Below, piece by piece: positions 57,216 to 64,000 of a stretch of 64,000 bases of DNA. Origin of the DNA: an uncultured Clostridia bacterium. Its GTDB lineage: Bacteria > Bacillota > Clostridia > Christensenellales > UBA1242. The position numbers and the translations under genes are program-made. The stretch is taken from contig CALWTH010000011.1 in the NCBI GenBank assembly GCA_944384405.1, positions 1-64,000 of the forward strand, given 5' to 3'. The stretch's first letter is position 1. Each line of letters begins with the position of its first letter. Below the pieces are notes generated by a model that made no database searches, was not told where the DNA came from, and saw nothing but the letters and a program-made list of their open reading frames with translations.

Positions 57216-58814
57216 ATGATTCGATTAGAAAATGAAATTAGGAAAGATGCTCCATTAAGGTCAACGATCAGGCTGATAAAAAGAATTTTAAAAAAAAATA
57301 ATATAAAATTTAAAGAAAAAGGGTTCAAATCCTTAAATGGTTTTTTTTCTGGAAGAATAGCGTTAGATCGCTATACGGGTGCAAACGGCAAGGGGATAAC
57401 CAAAAGTCAGGCAAAAGCATCTGCTTATGGCGAATTGCTTGAAAGGCTACAGACAAATATGCTTTATAAAAAAATAACAGAAAAGAAGACATATATTGTA
57501 AATAGAAAAAATAAATATATTAATATTGCTTTAAAATCTGCATCACAACAATTTAGAGAAGAGTTTTACAAGTTAGACGATACATATTTTTTTGAAGATG
57601 AATTTGTGGATTTAGCAAGTGAACAAGCAGAAAAATTGCCAATAAGTGTTATAAATTATTCATGCCATACTAATGGTCTTGCTGCTGGAAATTCGAAAGA
57701 TGAGGCATGTGTTCAGGCAATTTGTGAGGTGCTTGAACGATATATATACAAAAAAATATTGTCGTGTAATGTTTCTACAAAAATTGTTATGAACTATGAA
57801 AAGAACTTAACTAAAAATAATAAAAAGATCTTGGATAAAATATGTGAAAAAGGATATGATTTTGAAATAAGATATTGTACGGATTTTTGCTATCCAGTGA
57901 TTGCTTTTGTGCTTTATAATAAAGAACATACAAAATATATGTTTACACTTGCCTCAGACATTAATTTTAATATTGCTCTTCAAAGAGCTGTTACTGAAAT
58001 GTTTCAAGGTCGCAATATAAAAAATATCAACAATCAAATGTTAGATAAAAACGAGGATATTGAAGAACTTGCAAACAAATATAAATATGATTATAATTCA
58101 TATAATTGGCTCCTTTGCTTTAATTATAATTGTGGTTTAATTCCCAAAAGTGCATTTAGTTTAGAAAAAGTTTCGTTTGCAGCTTTAAACTTTAATAGTT
58201 GCATTAATTCAAACACAAAGGCATTAGAATGGCTAAAGTCATTAATCAACTCGCACATATATGTGAAAGATTATAATGTATTAGGATTTGATACTGTGCG
58301 CGTTTATATCCCTGGGTTAAGTGAAATTGATTGCTTTGACCAATGTGATTTAATAATTTCTAAAAATCAAGAAAAACTTAAGAATATTTTTTTAGACATT
58401 TTAAACCAATCAGATGAGAATATAAACTTTTTTTTAGATAACATATGGGAATTATGTAAACACATAAAATATCAAAATCTTATTTTACCAAAAAATTTTT
58501 TTAAAGTGGAGGGAACTACAAAATATTTTCAGCTGACCTTTACAAGCCTTGCAATAATTTTGTCTGCTATTGTAAAAAGGAAAAAAGAACTAGCTGATTT
58601 ATTACAATTTCAAATAAACAACTTTCCACTTTCGTTAAAAGCAAGAGAAAATAATTTGTATATTCTAAGCTTGTTACAAGACAGACCTTTAACATTAAAA
58701 AATAAAAATTTAGAAAATTATTATAAAAACTTATTTTTGAATCCCAAAGAATATTTAAAAAGTTTAAAACCGAAAGTAAAGATAGTGGAATCAAAATTGT
58801 TTAATAAAATATAA
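57216..58814 (+). CDS. YcaO-domain protein, E. coli YcaO type
   Basis: A 532-residue YcaO protein. YcaO enzymes activate peptide backbone amides with ATP to make azolines, thioamides or amidines. The ATP/Mg motif NGKGITKSQAKASAYGELLER (written here in part; residues about 56-76) and NGLAAGNSKDEACVQAICEV near residue 155 closely follow the order in E. coli YcaO, as do 'FNIALQRAVTEMFQGR' and 'VRVYIPGLSEID'. The C-terminus has no PXPXP and is helical, also as in E. coli YcaO, which is linked to ribosomal S12 methylthiolation rather than to RiPPs. It has no TfuA or cyclodehydratase partner gene. The in-frame ATG at 57216 is chosen on promoter position and homology. Confidence 0.88.
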   Translation: MIRLENEIRKDAPLRSTIRLIKRILKKNNIKFKEKGFKSLNGFFSGRIALDRYTGANGKGITKSQAKASAYGELLERLQTNMLYKKITEKKTYIVNRKNKYINIALKSASQQFREEFYKLDDTYFFEDEFVDLASEQAEKLPISVINYSCHTNGLAAGNSKDEACVQAICEVLERYIYKKILSCNVSTKIVMNYEKNLTKNNKKILDKICEKGYDFEIRYCTDFCYPVIAFVLYNKEHTKYMFTLASDINFNIALQRAVTEMFQGRNIKNINNQMLDKNEDIEELANKYKYDYNSYNWLLCFNYNCGLIPKSAFSLEKVSFAALNFNSCINSNTKALEWLKSLINSHIYVKDYNVLGFDTVRVYIPGLSEIDCFDQCDLIISKNQEKLKNIFLDILNQSDENINFFLDNIWELCKHIKYQNLILPKNFFKVEGTTKYFQLTFTSLAIILSAIVKRKKELADLLQFQINNFPLSLKARENNLYILSLLQDRPLTLKNKNLENYYKNLFLNPKEYLKSLKPKVKIVESKLFNKI

Positions 58815-58825
58815 AGGAGAAATTT

Positions 58826-58945
58826 ATGGGGAAGGTTGCAAAGAAAAAAAACAAAATTTATATCAAGGAGTTAAAACCAGAGATAACACAATGTAGAATA
58901 ATACAAGTGGAGAAAAAAATAAATGAGAAACAAGCAAAAATATGA
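58826..58945 (+). CDS. 39-residue basic peptide, possible second precursor or partner
   Basis: A small ORF with a strong AAAGGAGA ribosome site, 11 nt after the ycaO stop and overlapping the next gene by 23 nt. It starts MGKVAKKKNKIYIKELKPEI, has a single Cys at residue 23 and a Lys/Glu-rich end (QVEKKINEKQAKI). It is too short for a RiPP recognition domain. It could be a second substrate peptide, a small structural partner or a coupling leader for the radical SAM gene. Confidence 0.55.
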   Translation: MGKVAKKKNKIYIKELKPEITQCRIIQVEKKINEKQAKI

Positions 58946-60155
58946 ACTTGCAGGCTTAAGCCAAAAAATAAGCTTAAATTCTTTCAAAACTCCCTTGTAT
59001 GTATATCTACAAATAAACACCATTTGTAATTTCAATTGCAAATTTTGTTCAAGGGAAAGTATGCCCAACAAATCAATAGATTATTTAGATTTTAAATATA
59101 TTATAGATAGTTTATCCGAGTTCGGCGTTAATGATATTTATATTACAGGAGGAGAGCCTCTTCTTCACCCTCAAATTGATGATATGATTGATTATGCTTT
59201 GACTAAAAAAATGAACATTTCAATTTTGACAAATGGTTTTTACATAGATAGACATGTTGAAATTTTAAAAAAAGTGGCTTGTTTGAGTGTTTCGCTTCAT
59301 GGCGAAAAGGAAACACACAACAAAATTGTGGGATTTAATTGTTATGACAAAATTATAAATAATATAAATTTAATGGTTGGCAAGGTTAATTTAACCATAA
59401 ATTACACCGCATTTAACGAAAATATAGATGAAAAGAATATATTGTCAGTTTATAACTTTTGTGATCATAACAAAATCAAAATGAACGTATCTCGCTACAA
59501 CGATTTAGGGTGTGGAAAAATTAATAAATGCGATTTAGACTTAAATATTTTTATGAAAAATATTTATCATTTGGTTGAAAGAGGATATGATATTGGTGTT
59601 AATAATTGTATTGCTCCGTGTGTTGTTTCTCCGAAATATCTCCATTTAACGCATGGCTGTGGTGCAGGAAGTATATTTTGTGCGATTGATTATGATTTGA
59701 ATGTAAAAATTTGTTCAAGTGCAACTCAAGTGATAAGCAATTTGAAAAAAAATTCATTACAGAAGATTTGGAACAACAAATTATTAAAAACATTTCGGGG
59801 ACTGAAATGGTTGCCGATTTACTGTAAATCATGTATAAATCTAGCGCGATGTAGAGGAGGCTGTAGGATTGAAGTTGGTAATAACCTTCTAGGGCTTAAT
59901 GATAAAAATGTTTACGACTTAAATGAAAACACTTGGAGAAAAATTCGAAACAAAAATTTTGAAGTGTGTATTGGTAAAGCAAGGAAAGAAGCAAATTTCT
60001 TTATTAGTTTATCCACGCCATCAAGACTATTTTCAAAGGAGGTATTAAATGTCTTACAAAAAATACAATCTACCGGAAAAATTTCTGACTTAGAACAATA
60101 TAAAGATCTTATTTTATCTCTCTATAGAGATAAAGTTATAAAGGAGAAACAATGA
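58923..60155 (+). CDS. radical SAM/SPASM peptide-modifying enzyme 1
   Basis: A 410-residue radical SAM enzyme. CNFNCKFC holds the cluster Cys (35, 39, 42), followed by ITGGEPLLHP. The SPASM domain is complete: HGCGAGSIFC near residue 245, CSSATQ after 'DYDLNVKI', and CKSCINLARCRGGC near residue 301 for the auxiliary clusters. Such enzymes make thioether, C-C or C-O crosslinks in RiPPs. The C-terminal 75 residues are a helical extension. It ends with an ATGA overlap with the next gene. Confidence 0.88.
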   Translation: MRNKQKYELAGLSQKISLNSFKTPLYVYLQINTICNFNCKFCSRESMPNKSIDYLDFKYIIDSLSEFGVNDIYITGGEPLLHPQIDDMIDYALTKKMNISILTNGFYIDRHVEILKKVACLSVSLHGEKETHNKIVGFNCYDKIINNINLMVGKVNLTINYTAFNENIDEKNILSVYNFCDHNKIKMNVSRYNDLGCGKINKCDLDLNIFMKNIYHLVERGYDIGVNNCIAPCVVSPKYLHLTHGCGAGSIFCAIDYDLNVKICSSATQVISNLKKNSLQKIWNNKLLKTFRGLKWLPIYCKSCINLARCRGGCRIEVGNNLLGLNDKNVYDLNENTWRKIRNKNFEVCIGKARKEANFFISLSTPSRLFSKEVLNVLQKIQSTGKISDLEQYKDLILSLYRDKVIKEKQ

Positions 60156-61327
60156 TAAATAAGAGATGTTTGGAAAAAGACAAAAACTTAATTATGTGGC
60201 TTAACAAATACTTTGTTGTGAATGATTTTACATTAAAACTAATCGAGTTTTTTGATGAAAAGAAAACAAAAAAAGAAATAAGTTCGCTTTTGAATATTAG
60301 CAGATTTAAAGTTGGAAGATATTATAAAAAAATAGAAAATGAAATAATAAAAAGAGATTTCTATGAAAATAATATTAATTTAAAAACACCAATAAAAGTA
60401 CAATGGAAGGTGACAAAGAAATGTAATTTGAAATGTAAGCATTGTTATTTGGGTGAACTTAATAATTTTGAGCCTTCAAAAGAGTTGGTTGATAAAATAT
60501 TAAGTGAGATTTTAAAATCAAATGTTATGGAGGTGACATTGTCTGGTGGAGAATGCTTGACCTGCCAATACATTGATTATATCGCAAATACACTGCTATC
60601 TCATGACATAAAAATAACGATTTTTACAAATGGTTTATTACTAAATAAGTTTGTAGAAAAAATTGATACAAAATACAAGGATAGGGTTGTCATAAATGTT
60701 AGCGTTGATGGCTTAAAAAACACTCATGAACAAATTCGCGGGAATAATACTTTTGACAAAACTATATCTAATATTGAATTTGCCGCATCAAAAGGTTTTT
60801 CAATAACATCAGCAACAGTGGTTAATAGTATCAATTATGATGATATTATAGACATGATTGTTTTATTAAGGTCAAAAGGGGTTAAACATATTCAGCTGTC
60901 AAATATTATAATTAGGGGTCGAGCTGAAAAAAAATTAGAATTGAGCATTGAAAAACAAATGGCTATGAAACAAAGATTGTTAAATTTATATAAAGAACAC
61001 CCTGAATATGAGCATATTTTCTATTCAGAAGTACCAGATGAAGATGGTAAACGGAAAGTTTTTAAAATTGAAAATGGTAATTCTGAATTTGTTGGTAATG
61101 ACAATTGGAAGTGCACCGCAGGACTGGCAAGGGTAACAATAAATGAAGATGGCCGTGTTTATTGCTGTCCATTCTTAGAAAAAAGCTACTTAGGTGATTT
61201 AAAATGCAACACTTTAGAAGAAATATGGAACAAGAAAGAAAGATATGAATTTTTGGATTTTATAATAAAAAGTAATACTGACAGAGTTTGCGTTGCAATC
61301 AAACAAAATAAAGGAGAGGATAAATGA
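60152..61327 (+). CDS. radical SAM/SPASM enzyme 2 with PqqD-like N-terminus
   Basis: A 391-residue radical SAM enzyme. Residues 1-68 read as a PqqD-like or winged-helix domain (LNKYFVVNDFTLKLIEFFDEKKTKKEISSLL), as found in RiPP recognition elements that bind leader peptides. The radical SAM core has CNLKCKHC (Cys91, 95, 98) and LSGGECL. The SPASM end begins with KCTAGLARVTINEDGRVYCCP but lacks the final CXXCXXXC group, ending RVCVAIKQNK, so it probably holds one auxiliary cluster. ATGA overlap joins it to both neighbours. It is the most likely leader-binding enzyme here. Confidence 0.85.
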   Translation: MINKRCLEKDKNLIMWLNKYFVVNDFTLKLIEFFDEKKTKKEISSLLNISRFKVGRYYKKIENEIIKRDFYENNINLKTPIKVQWKVTKKCNLKCKHCYLGELNNFEPSKELVDKILSEILKSNVMEVTLSGGECLTCQYIDYIANTLLSHDIKITIFTNGLLLNKFVEKIDTKYKDRVVINVSVDGLKNTHEQIRGNNTFDKTISNIEFAASKGFSITSATVVNSINYDDIIDMIVLLRSKGVKHIQLSNIIIRGRAEKKLELSIEKQMAMKQRLLNLYKEHPEYEHIFYSEVPDEDGKRKVFKIENGNSEFVGNDNWKCTAGLARVTINEDGRVYCCPFLEKSYLGDLKCNTLEEIWNKKERYEFLDFIIKSNTDRVCVAIKQNKGEDK

Positions 61328-63042
61328 TATCGGTTGAGAAATTTTATAATAATAAATCAAAAGTTGAAGAGTTTATTTCAAAAAGAGCATTTTGTAGTAG
61401 AATGTTGTTTCAAATGATTATAAATGAAAAATTTGCAGATGAAATAAATAATTACATTGATTTTTTTAATAAAAAAATATTTGATAGTAAAAAAATTGAC
61501 AAAATTCTAAACAAAATTCACGCTAAAACGGTAAAGTATTACGAAAAGGCCTACAATGAAAGCAAGAATAAGGTAAAGAATATTTTAATGTCACTGGCAT
61601 ATTTTTACTTCTTAGAGAGTGTTGATGAGCATAGTTCATTTTCTGTTGGGTTGCAAGAAGAAATTAAGAAAAAATATGGTGAAGATAAATACTTGGATAT
61701 TATTTCAAAAGTTGACAAAATTTACCTATCTAATGATGTTAAAAATATAATTCAACAAAGTAACGAAGATATTGACTTAAATTGTCAATTAATTGCGACA
61801 TATTTGGTATTAAAAAAATTCCAGGATTCTCAGCATGATTTTTTTGAGGGCGAATATGGGAAATTTACCGAAGAAGTACAACGAAGGTACTGTAAAAATT
61901 ATTCTGCAACACCATTTGATATTGATTTTTTAACTTTAAGAAAATTTTTGTTTAAAATTATGCAGAAAAACAAAATTTTATCATTGGATCAAGTAAGTCT
62001 TTTATGTGGACTATATATAAAAAAATATGTTATTAAATTAGTTGGTGGAAAAATGTTTGGGCTAGGTATGCTCAATTTACATGGTATAAAAGTTCCGTTC
62101 ACGGTTTGTATTCCAACAAATACAAATTTAAAAAACGAAGATCTAAGTTTTCTTGAATCAAAATGTACAAAATTTTCAGTCAGGAGTTCTGCTGATATTG
62201 AAGATGGAGAAGAAAATTCTTTTGCAGGAATGTTTGATTCATATTTAGATGTTAAGTTTGAAAATTTACCAAAAGCAATACATGATGTTAAAAATTCTGT
62301 AAACAATTCTCGTTTAAAAGCATATATAAAAAAGACCAAACTTGATAAGCCACATATGGCAGTTGTAATACAAGAGTTTGTTGAGCCTGAATATTCGGGA
62401 GTTTGGATTGGAAATGATAAAGACGATGGAATTTTAGAGTGGGTTAAAGGAAATGGAGAAAAGCTTGTTTCTGGCTCCAGTACTCCTGTTTCCGAAGTGT
62501 GGAACAAAAAACAATGTGAGGGCCCTTCATTAAAATCTGATAATGATGTTGCTATAGGGGAACAACTGATTTGCTTTCAAAATAAATTAAATGTTATCGC
62601 TGATTTTGAATGGATGGTTTTAAATGGAAAGCTTGTTATGTTGCAGTATAGGCCAGTAACAAGAAAAATCAAGATAGAGACTATTAAATCTGAAGAAAAT
62701 AATGATGGAGTTATAAAAGGCACGCCAGCATCTTCTGGAATTGTTGAAGCTAAGTTTTATATTGCGGATGATTATACTGAAAAAATCCAAACAGACAAAA
62801 TTCTTGTTGCATATGCAACCGATCCAAATTGGATTCCACATATTATAAAATCCAAAGGGGTAGTAACTGTAACTGGTGGTTTTTTATGCCACGCAGCAAT
62901 TATTTGTAGAGAACTTGGAATTCCATGCGTTACTGGTATAGGCAATGAAGGATTAAGTGTTTTAAGCAATAATTTGGAAAAAGTATTGACTTTAAATGGG
63001 AATCATGGTAGCATTAGTTTAGGAGGGAGTAGTAGTGATTAA
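61324..63042 (+). CDS. PEP-synthase-type dikinase without PEP-binding domain
   Basis: A 572-residue protein. Residues 1-235 are helical and unrecognised. Residues about 240-470 are the PPDK/PEP-synthase ATP-binding domain: VRSSADIEDGEENSFAGMFD (residues about 286-305), VVIQEFVEPEYSGVW, GNGEKLVSGSSTPVSEVW and MLQYRPVTR. Residues about 475-572 are the swivelling phospho-His domain with GGFLCHAAIICRELGIPCV and catalytic His523. The large PEP/pyruvate barrel is absent, as in rifampicin phosphotransferase, although the domain order differs. It should phosphorylate some acceptor using ATP via phospho-His. An acceptor in the peptide pathway is inference. ATGA overlap upstream; the precursor start lies within its 3' end. 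Confidence 0.82.
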   Translation: MISVEKFYNNKSKVEEFISKRAFCSRMLFQMIINEKFADEINNYIDFFNKKIFDSKKIDKILNKIHAKTVKYYEKAYNESKNKVKNILMSLAYFYFLESVDEHSSFSVGLQEEIKKKYGEDKYLDIISKVDKIYLSNDVKNIIQQSNEDIDLNCQLIATYLVLKKFQDSQHDFFEGEYGKFTEEVQRRYCKNYSATPFDIDFLTLRKFLFKIMQKNKILSLDQVSLLCGLYIKKYVIKLVGGKMFGLGMLNLHGIKVPFTVCIPTNTNLKNEDLSFLESKCTKFSVRSSADIEDGEENSFAGMFDSYLDVKFENLPKAIHDVKNSVNNSRLKAYIKKTKLDKPHMAVVIQEFVEPEYSGVWIGNDKDDGILEWVKGNGEKLVSGSSTPVSEVWNKKQCEGPSLKSDNDVAIGEQLICFQNKLNVIADFEWMVLNGKLVMLQYRPVTRKIKIETIKSEENNDGVIKGTPASSGIVEAKFYIADDYTEKIQTDKILVAYATDPNWIPHIIKSKGVVTVTGGFLCHAAIICRELGIPCVTGIGNEGLSVLSNNLEKVLTLNGNHGSISLGGSSSD

Positions 63043-63157
63043 ATTTATTAAAAAATTATTTTCTAGGAAAAAGGATGTTTTGATTGATATTAATTCAATT
63101 GATAATTCTTTGTCTTTGTCTATGGCTGGACATGGTGATTGCTCTGATCAATGTTAA
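63035..63157 (+). CDS. 40-residue candidate RiPP precursor peptide
   Basis: A short ORF starting with GTG and with an AGGAGGGAG ribosome site 5 nt upstream. It overlaps the dikinase gene by 8 nt. The first 30 residues look like a leader: a basic amphipathic start (MIKFIKKLFSRKKDVLIDIN), then SIDNSLSLS. The end is MAGHGDCSDQC, rich in Gly, Asp and Cys with the two Cys 4 apart and a C-terminal Cys, a typical core for radical SAM or YcaO chemistry. A strong terminator follows. It is too short for automatic ORF calling and would be missed by most pipelines. The role as substrate is inferred from position and composition. Confidence 0.75.
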   Translation: MIKFIKKLFSRKKDVLIDINSIDNSLSLSMAGHGDCSDQC

Positions 63158-63219
63158 TCAAAATTTATATTGTTTTTTATTAAAAACAAAATACAAACAG
63201 TTTAAAAAATATATATAAG

Positions 63220-63261
63220 AAAAACACACTCTCTTAGATTGTTCTAAGAGAGTGTGTTTTT
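63220..63261 (+). terminator. strong terminator of the RiPP operon
   Basis: AACACACTCTCTTAGA pairs with TCTAAGAGAGTGTGTT around a 4-nt loop, with A and T runs: a perfect 16-bp stem or longer. Confidence 0.95.
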
Positions 63262-63690
63262 AACATCTCCAAATTGCTGAGTTGAAATAATAAAGTTGAA
63301 GTTTGTCCTAATAAAGTACATATGCTAATTTCAATTCCACCAAATTTAATCATGAGTCGAACTAATGTATCAGAAATATGCAAATATGAAAATCAAATAT
63401 AGGAATAGAGAATTTTGGTACGTGGATATTATGTAAACAAGTAGAGGAAATTACCAACTTGCCCAGCACAAAAATTGGATTGTGCTCTGCCCACTAAAAT
63501 CCTTTAAAACACTAGCAAATAAGATGGTGTTTTTTCTTTTGCTGTCAATCTTAAAATTCACTGACACCTACTGACACCATGCTCAATATTTATGAAAAAT
63601 TCTGCCCATTTTAGACTTTCTAGGACTATCTAAAACTAAATATATTATGAATTGAATTTTGTATATTTGAGTTTTCGTAATCAAAAACAA
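63262..63690. other. intergenic region, no gene seen
   Basis: No supported gene. It holds a small inverted repeat AGCACAA/TTGTGCT bracketed by TGCCCA direct repeats (about 63459-63492) and a tandem octamer CTGACACC-TA-CTGACACC (about 63561-63578). These could be the edge of an inserted segment, but no integrase or second att copy was found. Confidence 0.4.
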
Positions 63691-63723
63691 TATACAAGAA
63701 AGTATATAAGAAAATATACAAGA
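63691..63723. repeat. three 12-bp iterons upstream of the last gene
   Basis: TATACAAGA, TATATAAGA and TATACAAGA start at 63691, 63703 and 63715, a strict 12-bp period just before a -35-like box. They could be a regulator binding site. Confidence 0.55.
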
Positions 63724-63726
63724 TAA

Positions 63727-63756
63727 TTGACTTTTAATGTGAGAATAGGTTACAGT
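63727..63756 (+). promoter_or_regulatory. candidate promoter of the last gene
   Basis: TTGACT (63727-63732) and TACAGT (63751-63756) are 18 bp apart, directly downstream of the iterons. Confidence 0.4.
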
Positions 63757-63775
63757 GTAAAAGGAGAAATGATTT

Positions 63776-64000
63776 ATGGAATATTATAAAAAAATAGATA
63801 AATCCACATTTGATGGCAGGATTACTGTTCCCAAAAAATATTGGATATACTTTATAGATGTTAATAAAGAGACATGGGGTACACATAAAAAAATTTGCAT
63901 AAAATTTAAAAATAAAAAATATAATGGAAAATTTTCTTTTGTTTTACAATCAACAGGAAGAAAAGTTTTTCAAATATTTTTAGATACTGAACTTGTTAAA
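63776..64000 (+). CDS. unidentified protein, 5' part (runs off the window)
   Basis: The first 75 codons of a gene that continues past the window. AAGGAG lies 9 nt before the ATG. The sequence (MEYYKKIDKSTFDGRITVPK start; KKYNGKFSFVLQSTGRKVFQI) is beta-rich with basic residues and might be a nucleic-acid-binding N-terminal domain, as in some restriction enzymes. That is only a guess from pattern. Confidence 0.55.
   Translation, partial: MEYYKKIDKSTFDGRITVPKKYWIYFIDVNKETWGTHKKICIKFKNKKYNGKFSFVLQSTGRKVFQIFLDTELVK

Noticed and set aside
63262-63690. An attachment site or integrase remnant bounding the RiPP island
   Set aside because: I saw no integrase-like reading frame and no matching direct repeat on the left side near 54054-54551; the small repeats alone are not enough.

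Overview
The window looks like a chromosomal piece of a low-GC, spore-forming Gram-positive bacterium (Firmicutes, Clostridia-like). Coding is dense, ribosome binding sites are of the AGGAGG type, and the standard code is used, with TGA as stop. The low GC, a SpoIIE phosphatase, a CwlD-type amidase and a BclA-like collagen-repeat protein support this. The very large secreted, repeat-rich surface proteins, one with an M60 (mucinase-type) zinc site, suggest an animal-gut or mucosal commensal; that habitat is an inference.

Layout. 1-1400: RluA-type pseudouridine synthase and a small ferritin-like protein. 1.5-14.8 kb: a 3235-residue lipoprotein of Ig/Fn3-like repeats, a structured intergenic region carrying a 16-G run and a promoter with a palindromic spacer, and a 952-residue BspA-repeat surface protein. 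14.8-22.7 kb: acetyltransferase, CwlD-like amidase, inositol-phosphatase-like protein, alpha/beta hydrolase, then TypA, a small membrane protein, DnaB and a VTT-domain protein. 22.8-27.1 kb: a membrane-anchored SGNH hydrolase with repeats and a small exported protein. 27.2-33.2 kb: S20, M16 peptidase, GreA with a terminator hairpin in its leader, and SpoIIE. 33.2-41.6 kb: small metabolic genes, tRNA-Val, a structured RNA candidate, the collagen-like protein, CYTH and pyrophosphatase-like proteins. 41.7-48.4 kb: a 1390-residue M60-type surface protein, a terminal-inverted-repeat insertion at its 3' end, and HIT, lipoprotein and phosphatase genes. 48.5-54.1 kb: a two-gene operon of a coiled-coil SF1 helicase and a coiled-coil partner, possibly a defence system. 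54.5-63.3 kb: a RiPP-type biosynthetic island. 63.3-64 kb: small repeats and the start of an unidentified gene.

The most interesting region is 54552-63261. Two promoters fire in opposite directions from a shared palindrome in which their -35 boxes are 4 bp apart. The left arm encodes a HisC/CobD-type PLP enzyme and a cobalamin-type radical SAM enzyme with an unusual CX4CX2C cluster motif. The right arm encodes an E. coli-type YcaO, a 39-residue basic peptide, two SPASM-type radical SAM enzymes (the second with a PqqD-like N-terminus) and a PEP-synthase-type dikinase without the PEP-binding domain. It ends with a translationally coupled 40-residue peptide ending GHGDCSDQC, followed by a strong terminator. 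I read this as a ribosomally made, heavily modified peptide pathway, with the last peptide as precursor. I cannot match the gene combination to a named RiPP class.

A second theme is that several monocistronic genes have a -10 box ending only 5-9 bp before the start codon and no Shine-Dalgarno sequence, so they are probably translated from leaderless mRNAs.
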